From the NCBI GenBank assembly GCA_903813345.2, contig CAIIXF020000002.1, positions 23,824,455-23,888,454 on the forward strand: DNA of 64,000 nt, read 5' to 3'. The DNA is from Owenia fusiformis. Lineage: Eukaryota; Annelida; Polychaeta; Sabellida; Oweniidae. The notes beneath the pieces are model-generated. The model ran no database searches and had not been told where the DNA came from. It saw only the letters and a program-made list of their open reading frames with translations. The translations under genes and the position numbers were made by a program. Positions 1 through 12,800 of this stretch are shown piece after piece (positions within the stretch are counted from its first letter, which is position 1; each line of letters opens with the position of its first letter).

Positions 1-298
1 AGTTTATAAAGGGGGCATGTCCCCCTCCCCTTCACCCAGGATCTAGAGCAGTATGTCCCCAAAGATCTTACGCCCCCCCCCCCCCCCAATTAAAAGTTAC
101 ACACAACTGTACATATATGTTCATTCTTTGTGTAGTATAATAAACAGCCTAACTATGGAGACTAGCTTAGGTTGATCAACATCCAAAAAGCCCAGTGACT
201 ATAAAGGGATGACAATGCAAACAGATGACGATGCGATTAACAATGAGTTAACATGTGAATATATAATAAATAAACATCTAATTTGGAAATTCCAGATA

Positions 299-521
299 CA
301 GGGTAACTCAAAAATGCAACTTCCTCAATGTTTTGCATTTTTCAAAGATTTGGCACAAGAGTATGCCTGGATGAAAGTTAAAATAATTTCTCAAAATCTT
401 GAAGTTATTGTTAGAATATATTGGTTAATTTAGGTATATAATATACCACTGCTACACACAGTGAATACTCTTGAAAATAAATTGTTATTCCTAAATTAAA
501 GTTGCATTTTGGAACACCCTG
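299..521. mobile_element. MITE, TA-flanked, 223 bp
   Basis: Ends CAGGGTAACTCAAAAATGCA and the inverted partner TGCATTTTGGAACACCCTG, flanked by TA on both sides. No coding capacity. Tc1/mariner-type MITE by target and CAGGG termini. Confidence 0.75.
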
Positions 522-3244
522 TAAGTAAGAATATTCTACAAAGTCAGTATAATATGATATTTAATGGCATTATAATCCTGTGGCATGGTAAGGTGTGACA
601 ATTTATAAACATTTATAAGTGTATGATAAAACTTGTGAGGAAAATCTAGAAAAGGAAAATTCAGGATGATGAAACAATCTTCCTCAAACTTTTTCCTTCT
701 TCCCTGTAATAGTTATGGGGCAAAAGCAAAAAATCACACTACAAATCACTTCTAAAATTGTTTTTTACATGACATGTGGTACTGTAAATTGGGTTTATTT
801 GGCCCTATTTTATTTGGCATTTTCATTGTTTTTTGGATTGTGGCTGCTACTTAATTTGGCAGATTTTTGTGAAAATTCATCAAAAAAAGTAAATACCATT
901 TTTTGTAAACAATATTTAATAACATTAAAATTGGTGCAGATGCCAAACAAACCAAATTTAGAGCATATAATTACAAAGTTCCTATCTAACATACCCGACT
1001 GTTCATTTCATCCAAATCGCCTAATTAGTAATAATCAAACACATAATAAATCCACCGTTTTAGCAACATTTAGGCGAACATTCACCTTGACTCTTAACAA
1101 AATTATACAATTATATAAAAATAATATTTAGAATTGATATAAATACATTTACATTTATGTTATATAAAAGAAGCTACAATTTTGATTTACTACGTTGACT
1201 ATGTACATTTATGGGCATGCTTCATATATGTATGTATATATATGGATACAGCGGGATTAAATTGCCTCAATATGAAGTATTCTGACACAAAGCTTCGTGA
1301 TTTAGAATTTTGAGAATATGTAACACCTCAAAAATTCTTCAGGAAGCTTTTTTCAAAATGCTTGGTAATGAAGCAACTGAACATGCTGCGTAACTTTAGC
1401 CAACTTTTTGCCTTGTTCACTCATAGTTCACATTTAAGGCCTTAATATACAGTCAAACAAGTGTGCGAGGAATGCCGTTCATACCCCACATTTTGTTCCA
1501 CTTGGGAGGTTAATGGGGAAGCGTTCCACTTATGGAGGTGTTCCACTTACATAGGTGGATACATTACAACTTTTACTGTATACTTAATCATATTTTTAAG
1601 CTCAACATCTAATAACCTAGGCATATTGCCTTTCTGATATAAACACATACAGATTTTCAATTCTACATCACAAAAATATTCTAAATAATTTAGTTTAGGG
1701 TCAATAAATTGTTGTTACAGCAAAACCTGTATAAGTTGAATGTCCTTGGAACCACAAGTTAAAAGACTTTGTTACATGAAGCCAATGGGTGACAAGAATC
1801 ATGAATTGTTCTGCTTTGAAGTTGGAAGTCAAGAACTACAGTACAACTTGTGAATATGGACACAGTATTCTTTACTGTCACATGACTTTAATTTCATACT
1901 GTGAGAGCATGTTGCACGATAACAAAAATACACATTTTTATCATATGACATTAATGGGACTGTAAGGTTATCAAGTTGTGATATGTTAGACAATAGACAC
2001 TCCCCCGCATCAAAACTCAAAATCTTAATTTGATTATCAATGTAAACAGGTAGAATCATCCAAAAAGACATTTTAGAATATTTCATATCTATACTAACTC
2101 ATTTTTTCTATAACGTAACAATTTTTCATAATGCTTTTGATAGAAATAAGTCAAAATCATGTGGGTTTTCTTGTAACTCCAAACCTTAGGAACTGTTCAA
2201 AAGATCAATTTCCGATTGACATAAAAAATAATGTTTGATGAGAGAACATCAAAAATCAAGTTTAAAGTTAATGGATTATATGTGTTGTATCTACTTGGCT
2301 TTAAGTCCCTCCATAAAATTAAGATATTTATCTGTCATTGATAATTTGAAGTGCTTCCTCATACATTGACTCAACAGGAAGTGAATAAATAAAAGTGAAT
2401 AAATAAAAGTTGATCAAAATTGATATCCATCTTAAATCATTTCATTTTTCAATTTTACATTTGAAGATTTTTTCACACATAAGGCAAAGTTATCATTTCT
2501 ACTGCAAAGAAAATAATTAATATATATTAACTCATTTTGACTAAGTATACTAAAAACATTCATGGTAATGGTCAGTTCAGGGTTTGGCAATAATTCCACC
2601 AACCGTGTGCATATACTTATGTGGTGTCCGTACTGTCCGTGTCTGTCTTGTGTATTTGTGTGTAAATATGAATCATCATTTTATACATCCACACGCTCCT
2701 GGCACCGTTTTTTAAAATCCACAATTTTTGTAAATAGTATATAAACAGGTGCTGTACATGTATATATTATTTGACATAGACTCCTATTAGTTCCAGTTTT
2801 ACATCTTCTTTCCTGTATCATTGGAAGTAAATAAAATCACTATAGATCCTTAATGTAGGCAGAGAGGGTTAAATTTAATAATCCAGATTCCTCACTGCAC
2901 TCTGCCTACCTTAAGAGGCAATGCGATCATACAGATCATTCCTCATTTCAGAAATCGACTTAAAATACTTTTATATACTGATACGTTCTATCATACATGA
3001 ACCACTCTCATAATAGAGTCTGGTCATAGGAAGATATTCCCGACTGATTCTCCTATTGGTGTTGATATATATGTGATATGTTAGTAGTTTTAATACACCA
3101 GTACAATATTGGTCACAACTCTCTTCGTTATGTATCTGTACATATACTGTACATGGATTACACTAAAATGGCCACTAAAATGTGTGATTTAATATATAAT
3201 GTAGTAACAAATGTATGATCTTGTAAGAATTCTTGTACTTTTCC

Positions 3245-3560
3245 AAGGTAATCAAATGAGTGCATTTTTCATGGTGATCCAATGAGTGTATTTATCACAT
3301 TAAATCCAATGACTGTTTTTAACGGTAATCCAATGAGTGTATTTTCAATGGTAGTCCGATGAGTATATTTTCAATGATAATCCAATAAGTGTATTTTCAA
3401 CGGTAATCCAATCTATTTTCCGTATTAATCCAATGACTGTTTTTCAATGGTAATCCACTGAATGTATTTTCAATGGTAATCCAATAAGTGCAGTTTCCAC
3501 AATAATCCAATGGTAATACACTCAATATACTTGTACCTTGTTTATCCAATGAGAGTATTT
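3245..3560. repeat. About 26-bp degenerate minisatellite
   Basis: Repeated GGTAATCCAATGAGTGTATT with TTCAATG spacing, around a dozen imperfect units in the GRAF 3' flank. Confidence 0.8.
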
Positions 3561-3732
3561 TTAATCAAAAATCAATGGATTCATTGTCTGAAAAAACAAT
3601 GACTTATTCTTTATAGGAAAAGCAGAGCCATTTGGCTGCTAAACTGTTTGGATTTGTTATTCCCAGTATTCAAATCGACATGGTTTCCTAAATGTGTCTC
3701 AGAGAGTTCTGTACATGACTGCATTTGTTAGA

Positions 3733-3738
3733 TTTATT
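3733..3738 (-). promoter_or_regulatory. Candidate polyadenylation signal of the GRAF gene
   Basis: AATAAA on the minus strand about 21 nt after the stop codon. If used the 3' UTR would be very short; AT-rich DNA further left offers other candidates, so usage is uncertain. Confidence 0.35.
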
Positions 3739-3758
3739 GAACTAGTTACTACCTCAAA

Positions 3759-3850
3759 CTAGTTTAAAAATTCCACATAATTTGCGGGTATGAGTCCACT
3801 TTTATTGTTCAGACAGCCCTCTAGCCACCCTGGTTCCTTTGACGGCTTTA
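3759..3850 (-). CDS. ARHGAP26: GRAF exon 23 (SH3 second half and stop)
   Basis: Last 30 codons; [20 protein letters not shown] then YVEFLN and TAG at 3759-3761. GWLEG and GLIPANYVE are the canonical SH3 C-terminal motifs. The two joined halves reconstitute a full SH3 domain. Confidence 0.97.
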
Positions 3851-6800
3851 CTGAAAGTAAAAGATGTCAAATGAAAAATATATGTACATATTAAATAGAT
3901 TAGTAGCCTAATCCATGAACCATGAATTTTTAACTGCATGATGGTCTAATCCTTGTTAACCAAAGTGCTAGGATTATAAGATTGCCATTTAGTATTGAAT
4001 TAATATGAGGTGAAATATAAATGTGCTGTTGAGAATTAAAGTTGTATCATTGAAAGGTGAGTTAGACAGTGCATGCTCTTTCATTAAAAGGTGGACCATT
4101 CATCAATACAATCTGTAGTGAAACAGAATTCTTATGTATTGAACATGCACTAAGAGGACTGTTCAGGAATTAGTCTTGACAGTTCCTTTAAGCTATTCAA
4201 GAACTTTGGTAGTTCCATTACATATAAAGCGCTACATTAGACAAAATGTACATATACGAGTACATGTAGCATATGAGATTTATTCATTTGCACATATTTC
4301 ATGTTCTTCTGATGACTTTTCTTTTAGCTAAATGTCAATTCTTATTCAACCAATTGTACAAAAAACATACATAGTTCAAAATATCTGAGTAAATGGGTTG
4401 ATAAAAATTTTCTAAATTTTCAAGATGCAAACATACTTCCAACTTGGTAATTTTCAAATTCTTGATTTTTTTCTTAGCTGAACATCCAACATGGCTCAAA
4501 ATATCGAAGTTGATAAAAATTTGGTAATTTTCCAAATATCCACTAGTTTCACCAGCCAATTGTTTCAGTTCTTCTATCAACAACCTACCATTGTATATTA
4601 TCTGGTTAGGTTCAAACGACAGCTCCGATTCATTCTCTGCATCACATGCATATAAAGTACGGACTTTCCTGAAATTCATATAGTCATATTAGAGTACATG
4701 TAGAGGGAGCTGTTACATACTAAAATTTGATCAAAGTGGGCTTGGAACATGTACAGGGCATTCATTAAGTAAAGCTAATTTTGCTCTCAAACTTTTATTT
4801 TTTGTCATTTATCTTTCAAATTTTCAGTGAAGAAGCATTTGACATTTTTCTAACTACCCTGAAAAATAAAATAAGATATGATGGATAATAGCAAAACAAT
4901 GGTTGTCATAGTAACGTGAATACGGGTTCTGCGGAGCAATTTCTTACTTTAATAAAAATAATGTTATAATGCAATGAAATTGATTAAGATTAATGCTGCA
5001 TGTGTCTTTGTTTGCTATGGCTGAAAGTCACGACAAACATAACAACATACACAAATATGATACCATGGCAACAGTAGTCTATGAAATCACAGACAGATGA
5101 TACAACAGATGGAATGATCCAGAATGATCCATCAGACACTGCTCCATGACATCATCAAAATCATGGCGATTCGCAAGAAGAGGCCCCATAGGACTCTCAA
5201 CTCCTACATATTCCATCAAGATAATGCGCCATCGCATAGGTCGCAAATGGTGCAGGATATTATCCAGAAAACGCTGGAGATGGACGTTCAAGGCCAGTCA
5301 GCGGCGTATTCTCCTGACAAGGCACCGTGCGATTTTGGGGGTATTTTCATGTTTGAAAAATGATCTGCGTGGTAAGATCCACGCAAATATCCATGAGCTT
5401 CAGAATGCCGTTCAACGTTCGCTGACAAAGAACTTTCCAGATGGCATCCACAGGATATATCAGAAGTGGATAGAACGACATCAGCTGTGTGTGAAAGCTA
5501 ATGGGAACTACTTTGAACATGAAATAGAATGCTAATTTGAAAGTAGAAATGTGGAGTAGCCACATAACTATGGTTGAAATATAGACAGGACAGAAACTAA
5601 CGTTGACAAAATCTACTATGCTGTGAACTTATAAAATTGCTCCGCAAAACCCGTATTCGCGTTACTATGACAACCACCATTTTGCTGTTATTCATTATAT
5701 CTTGATCATTTTTTCAGGATAGTTAGAAAAGTGTCTGATGCTTCTCCACTGAAAATTTGAACGATGATAGACAAGAAATAAAAGTTTGAGAGCAAAATTA
5801 GCTTTACTTACTGAACGCCCTGTACAAAACACATATAAGTATTAATTATTCAATTTTTTAACACTCATCATTTACATGGGCTTTCAAGGAGATGGCTATG
5901 CTATATTAACATAAAAACTTCAAAATGAGAATTGCCACACCCACCTTTTTTGATTTTACATGTATTCACACTGAATACTATGTCAAAATATAATGTGATC
6001 GTATTAACTCTCTTGAAAGTCCAATATGATAAGATTTTTACAGGTGGTAGGTTTAATAATCTCCAAAATCTAATGATTTATATGTAAAATCAAAAAGAAA
6101 GGACATGCTGGATTCCTTTTAAATATGATACAAGATCCTTTATATCATCCACTCTTGATGGAGGACAGTTTTGGCAGAAACCAAAACTAAATCTAAAGCT
6201 CTTCAAAAAAGGCCAAATAAAATGTGGAATATCATTTTTTCATGCTGATAATAACCAGGGCTCATCTAAGTGAAATAAAGTTAAAAATAAAGTCAATGTC
6301 TATGATTATAAATCATGATTACCAAAATCATTAAAATGATGAAGAACAACATTTTTCATAATGTTTGATTTTCATATTATTCACTTCAGCCACATACATA
6401 AAACCCCTTCATTACCCCCCCCCCCCTCATCCACCCTATGATTAGAAGCAGCATCCCCAAGCCTATTTCTTCTCTAACCTCCCATAAAATAAATATATTT
6501 CACTTCGTAAAATTTTGCATTCAACAGATTTATTTTGTATTTGTTCAAACTTTAGCCATGTATTTTATGATATCTTTATGATCTTTTCTTACATGGGGAC
6601 ATAAATGGTGGTAGTCAATTTGACCCTACCTTGTAAATTCACTGTATATTTCATTTATGAAATAAATCTAAAAAACTAAAATGATGAACGAAACCAAAAG
6701 TGCATAATGTGAGTATTAAAACACAGACTTCAGGCTACGTCTGTAAATGAGAAGGTAGTATTAAAAAGCAAAATCTAAAAAATCACTAATATAAAATAAG

Positions 6801-9800
6801 CCTAGAACCAAAGCATTATCCACAACCAACTGTAAAGCTATGAATCCTAAATTTTCTACTGCAATGTAATACGTTTTAGTGCAAAAATGAAGTATTAGGT
6901 CTGTATTAGTCAGGTGAATCCAACTTTAAGATTAACAATGAGGGGAGAGAAAATTTCAAGAAACCAAGCAACTCCCAGACTGGTCCATATTAAGTATTTT
7001 GTATTAATTTGAAGTCACCCCAAGCTGTGACAATAAAAAAGTTGTATAAAAACGATTTCTCAAGCAGCAATTCAAGCCTTATCCCTACCGAGTATTCAGT
7101 AAACAAACGGGTGGGGAGGGGGACATCTGGCGGTGGATTTCAGTACTACAATAGCAGACGTTATTTTCTTTATAAATATGCCATGAATATGTTTTTCTTT
7201 ACGTTGCAAAGTAGCTTATTTTGAGTATGATTTGTACCCTTGCTTTGTGCATAAGCTAGCGAAAAAAAAATAATGAAAGATTGAAATTACCATGAACGTA
7301 AAACTGTTATTACTTTGTTAAGCTATCTAAGATAATCATTGTTTATTCTATGATGATATACAGGGTAACTGAACTGATGAAAGCATGATGTATGAATGGA
7401 CTGAGTAGTACACGCCAAAAGAAAAATAATTCTTTTCCACCCTTACATAAAGTTACAACTCCCCTATGAGTAAACAGAGAGTAAGCAATGAGGATATCTA
7501 ATTTTCTGTAATTTGTTTTAATTTTTTTCTGATATTCTATATACCATTTGTCAAAGGCAGATTGTCTCCCAGAATTCATTTGCGCTCCTCTTTCGACTCG
7601 TATAGATCAATTTGGAAATGTCCATGTTCAAACTAAGACCGGAGTTGAACATTTTGGTAGTAATATTCCCAAATTGATTGATGCTGAGTCAAAAGAACAT
7701 TGCAAAAGAATTCTGTGAATCAATCTTCCTAAGCCAACAGTAATTGGAGTATGCTTTAATCAGTTCAGGTACCCTGACGTTTCTTCTTGATGGTTAAAAA
7801 TAATGAGAACTGAAATGTTGTTGTACATACCGTCGTCCTGGCAACTGTTGCGTGGATCCACTTCCTGATAGGCTTGACATACTCCCAGTGGATGAACTAC
7901 TGTAATATACCAGAACACATATTTAGTAAACTATCAAACATGAAACATATGTTATACTGTATTAACACACAAGCATGTACATTTTATCATATTTGTCATA
8001 CTTTAGACAATTTAATGATGGAGATTTGGGGAGGGGGCGTTTAAAGCCAACTGTATGTTAATGGAAAAACAAACAGAAGCAGTGGGATTTTTGAACTCTG
8101 GGTGAACAATCTGCAACAAATACTTTAGTAACATAGTATCAATGTACATGTACCATGCATATTATAATTTATAGGAAATTAATTGAGAAATTCAGCTGAA
8201 ATTGAATTTCAAAAATTCGAAGTTAATTTTAAAATTGTTACCAGTTCAGTTGTGAAAACTTGTCAAATTCAACAAGTACAGGGCGTCAAATAAGTCTGTT
8301 CTCCCCCCTTAACTTTTTTATTCTTAAATGTATTATACTTTCCCATATATCATTTTAAAGCTCATGGAAAATGCTGATCACCCTTTAAAAATCAATAACA
8401 AACTCTTCCTAATAAAATTGCTCCAATATTTCTTGTAAGGCTGTAGTTGACCATTGATTGCGTCAAAACAAGTAAAATTACCAGGATAGTGAATGAACGG
8501 TGAAAAGTTGATACTGCAATTATGAAGGACATGGTCGAAAAATTAATTAAAGATCAACCAGAGGAGAAACTCCATAGCCATGAAATGTTGCTCAAACGTA
8601 TCAAGAAAGCTCTTAAAAGCCTGGAAAGTGCAACATCCCTGTTTGTGAACATTTTAGAACCGTATCCTTATAGGATTGAGACTGTCCGAGCTGCTTGGGG
8701 GAATTATACAAATTATTAAAAATGTGAAATATGGAAATCACTACAAATACTCTAAAAACTTTTGAATTCAACCAATCACCCTAAAATAATTTGGTGTATG
8801 ATCAGCAAATTGAATTCCCTTTAAGATGATATACAATAACCCTATGTTATTTCTAAATTAAAAAAGTTAAGGGGGGAGAACAGACTTATTTGACGCCCTG
8901 TACAATAAACCAATTTAAAATATGTGTTTAACATAATAAATATGAGTTCCAACAAAACTTCATGCATATTATACAATATATTGTATATAAAAAAACATAG
9001 AGCTCTAAACAATATTTTAGAACCACCAATACAAAGGCCAATGCTTCTCCAGCCATGCATTCATGCCTAAATTACAAGTTTCATGCTACAAAATAATCTT
9101 GCTTGACAAAGCTAAATGAGGTATAATCTGAGCTAAATGAAAAACTTCCCCATATTTTCCTTCATATCATCAAAGTTTATAAGGTAACCCCTGAAAAGTA
9201 CATATTAAGAGAATTGTATGTTCTCAAGTGTGGGCAAGTGTGGCCACCTTGGGAAATTATAAGCAAAGCATTATAAGCAAAAGAGCTAACCGTGATAAAG
9301 GCTATCATAATATCACCCACATTTTAGCTAACAAATCAAACTTTAATACCACTTTAATGTTCAACCTTAAAGGCCCCGTGTAAAGTTTAAACCACTTTGG
9401 CTTATATTGTAGTCTTACCCAATGTTATCAAAGTGTGATATGTGAAACTTTTTTTTTAAATTTCAAAAAGTGTTTTTTGATAGACTTTTTGTTCCAAAAG
9501 TTGTGAATTTATTTAAAACCAACTTTTAGAGGTCACTTATATCTTCTAATTAGCCACAATTCATACCAATGCATAGCATTCATCCTCCCATGTTTTTTGC
9601 CGAAAAAATTAAGAAAATCGGTTGATAAACAAGCGAGAAATGAACTTATCAGTGCATGAAAATGGTTCTGAGAAAAATGCATTTCAAAATTTTAGTTCTC
9701 ATAGAAACCAATGGTACAACGATATCTAAAACATAATTTATTCTTCCTTTTAACCTGGTTAGACAATCAACATTGGTTTTTTATGAAAGTCTAGCATATT

Positions 9801-12800
9801 TAGAAAAGATTGACATCGAAAAAAAAATTCAATTTTTTTCAAAAAGTTTTTGTTACCTTAGTGACATCACTAATGTTTCAAAATATTTTTGATAAGCTAA
9901 AACATTGAAGTGGCCCATTAAATATGACATTTTATTATTGAAATAGTGTGTCTTTTGTTCAATCTTTGCATTGGTGTTAAAAAGATAATCTTTTTTGAAA
10001 TGCAACTAAGAAATATTTGATGATTAAGAAATGTTAACTTTTTTAAAAAATGGCGGGAAATTTGAATATTTGAGAAATGAAATCCTCACAACTTTTTTTT
10101 CAAAAATTTTTTTTTGTTCAAAAATCTCTAAAATCACTTTTTAAGTCCTAACAAATAGTAAATGAATTATAAAAAAATATTTTCAAACTTTAGACGGGGA
10201 CTTTAAGGAAGGCAGAGACTGATACATTTATCAGATAATTCATATTCATTCTACTTTGCCTGCCTTAATCAGACCTTGCTCAAGAAACATACAGTAGTCC
10301 ACACTGAAATGTCTTAATGTTCCACAGCTGCCTGACTGAAGTTTGAAATATTTCCAAAGCAATCATAAAGGGTGATAAGGTCGGAGGACTGAATATTACA
10401 CCCTTGTAAAGCTCAAACGTAAAGAAGATGGCATAAACTTGGTGGTTTTCATGGGCATGGCTCCCCCAAAGGTTTAGTGCAAAAAAAGTGAATAGCAACT
10501 CTTGTTAAAAGCTGTTTCATTATATTTAACAAAATGCTTAGAAAATGGCAAAATAATGAGGGTGGGCAGGCACCAACATGTTCGGGAAACTCATCTGGGA
10601 GTAAATTTATTTTCATGACAAGTACAGGAATGTCTGACTTACCGGATTGGTATAAAGTTTTCATAGTGGTCTTCACTTTCATAGTACATACTGACACTAC
10701 AACAAGCAACATTGTGACATCACAATACATAATGACACTACAACAAGCAACATTGTGACATCACAATACATACTGACACTACAGCAAGCCTGCATTGCAA
10801 CATCACCAAGTTAGCTTTATCTTAATTGATCTAATAATAGGGCATGCCTTATACTATCTTACAAAATAAACCAGAACAACAGCAACGCCAAAGCGTAGCG
10901 AATCCCATCGAACAGAAATGGCTGGCATTTTTACAAACAAAATATATAGCAAACATCATAAAACAACACACCAGAAAGGCCACCATTTTCAAAATGGTTG
11001 CTCACTAGCCAAGTTGTCATCAGAAGAAATAATATGCTTTTAAGTAGCCACCTATAAAATCTTTGAAAAATCGCATACATGTACTTGTAAAATAACACAC
11101 ATAAAAATGGTGGCCATTTTTCAAAATGGCTGACTACTCCCCAAAGTTTTATTAGACAATGTGCCATGCTTAAAGTATTCACATATCAAATATATGAACA
11201 AAATTGCTCCACTACTTTTCGAGTTATAGTAAAAAATGTAAAAATGACAGCCATTTTTATAAAATGGCTGCCTACTATCTGAAGTGTCATGAGACAGTGT
11301 GCAAGGCTCATGAGTATTCACATATCAAATATTTTTCAAATTTTTTTTCAAAATGGCCGCATTCTACCAAAAGAGTCATAGGACGGTGTGCCATGCTTAT
11401 AGTATTCACATACCAAATATGAACAAAATCACTCCACTACTTTTCGAGTTATAGTAATAAACGTTAAAATGGCGGCCATTTTTCAAAATGGCCGCCTTCT
11501 ACCAAAAGTGTCTTTAGGCAGTGTGCAATGCTTATAGTATTCACATACCAAATATGAACAAAATCGCTCCACTACTTTTCGAGTTATAGCAAAAATCGTA
11601 AAATAACGAGTAAAGGCCGCCATTTTTCAAGATGGCTGCCATGTGCTTCTTTAATGTCTACATTTATAGCTTTATTAATGTCCTTCATAATTTTTTTACA
11701 TTTAAAACATATTGCTATTACAGTTATACATATTGAACCTAAATTACTGTAAAATCGGCACTAAAATGGCCACCATTCTGAATTGAGCGGCCATTTTGAA
11801 AATCAGCTTTTGAGCAGAACTTCTACCCCCATAGGGTATATGTGTACAAAATATGAACAAAATCGGGCCAACGGTATTTGAGTTATCGCCCGGACGGACG
11901 GACGGACGGACGTACGTACGGACGGACGGACGGACGGACGTACGTACGGACGGACGGACGGAGGCGTTCCCTATATCCCTCCGAACTTCGTTCGATGGGA
12001 TAATAAAGTTGCATGGTCATAGGTATACTAAACATGCCTTATAGTATTCTAGCATATCGAGAAGCCTTATATCAAATCTGCTATTACAAATAGAATGAGG
12101 GGTTTGCACGACTTGATGGGTGGAGGGTAGCAAAGTAAGACACTTAGACTCAGGATGAATTGAACCTTAAGTTGAAGACTTTTTAACAGATCTAAAAAGA
12201 GGTTTTTATCAAAAATATATTCATGGCCAAATTCTAGGTTTGTAGTGGCTGACAGTATGAGCCAATGAGATATTGTAGTTAAGGGGCTTAACAAGTGAAA
12301 TGGGTAGTACATGGGCTTAACAAGGGAAGTCTTTATTCAAGGACTTAATAAGGGGAATGGTTAGTACAGGGGCTTGATAAATGGGGACAGGGAGATGATA
12401 TGCAACTTATATACATGTATATGCAAAAATAATGAAATGAGTCTAATTTGCAATATGCAGCCAAATTGCTTGGCATTATGAAATGCCACTTTGGTATTGC
12501 ATGGCATGACAAAATTGCCACTTTGGTATTGCATGGTATGACAAATTGCCACTTCGGTATTGCATGACATGACAAAATTGCCACTTTGATATAGCATGGC
12601 ATGACAAATTGCCACTTTGGTATTGCATGGCATGACAAAATTGCCACTTTGGAATTGCATGGCATGACAAATTGCCACTTTGGAATTGCATGGCATGACT
12701 AAATTGCCACTTTGGAATTGCATGGCATAACAAATTGCCACTTTGGTATTGCATGGCATGACAAAATGCCACTTGGTATTGCAAGAGCAGGGAAGGTTCG

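Larger units (their letters stand above)
1..3758. other. 3' flank of the GRAF gene, no gene recognised
   Basis: AT-rich. Holds a poly-C tract near 75-88, the MITE at 299-521, a GTTCCACTT-type dispersed repeat near 1490-1570 and the minisatellite at 3245-3560. The longest frame (715-1131) is hydrophobic at first and matches nothing I recognise; no splice or conservation support. Confidence 0.7.

Noticed and set aside
715-1131. 138-residue plus-strand frame with a hydrophobic N-terminal stretch
   Set aside because: No recognisable domain, no splice context, AT-rich composition like the flanks, and a reverse-strand frame overlaps it. Treated as chance.
4335-4679. 114-residue minus-strand frame taken as a whole
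   Set aside because: Only the first about 27 codons are the SH3 exon; the rest reads through the GTAGGT donor into intron 22.
8522-8719. 65-residue frame within the 622-bp MITE as a gene
   Set aside because: Too short for a transposase and no motif seen; noted only as a possible relic.
11853-12044. Frame rich in Arg-Thr-Asp-Gly
   Set aside because: Translation of the (CGGA)n tract of a dispersed repeat; frame and length follow the repeat.
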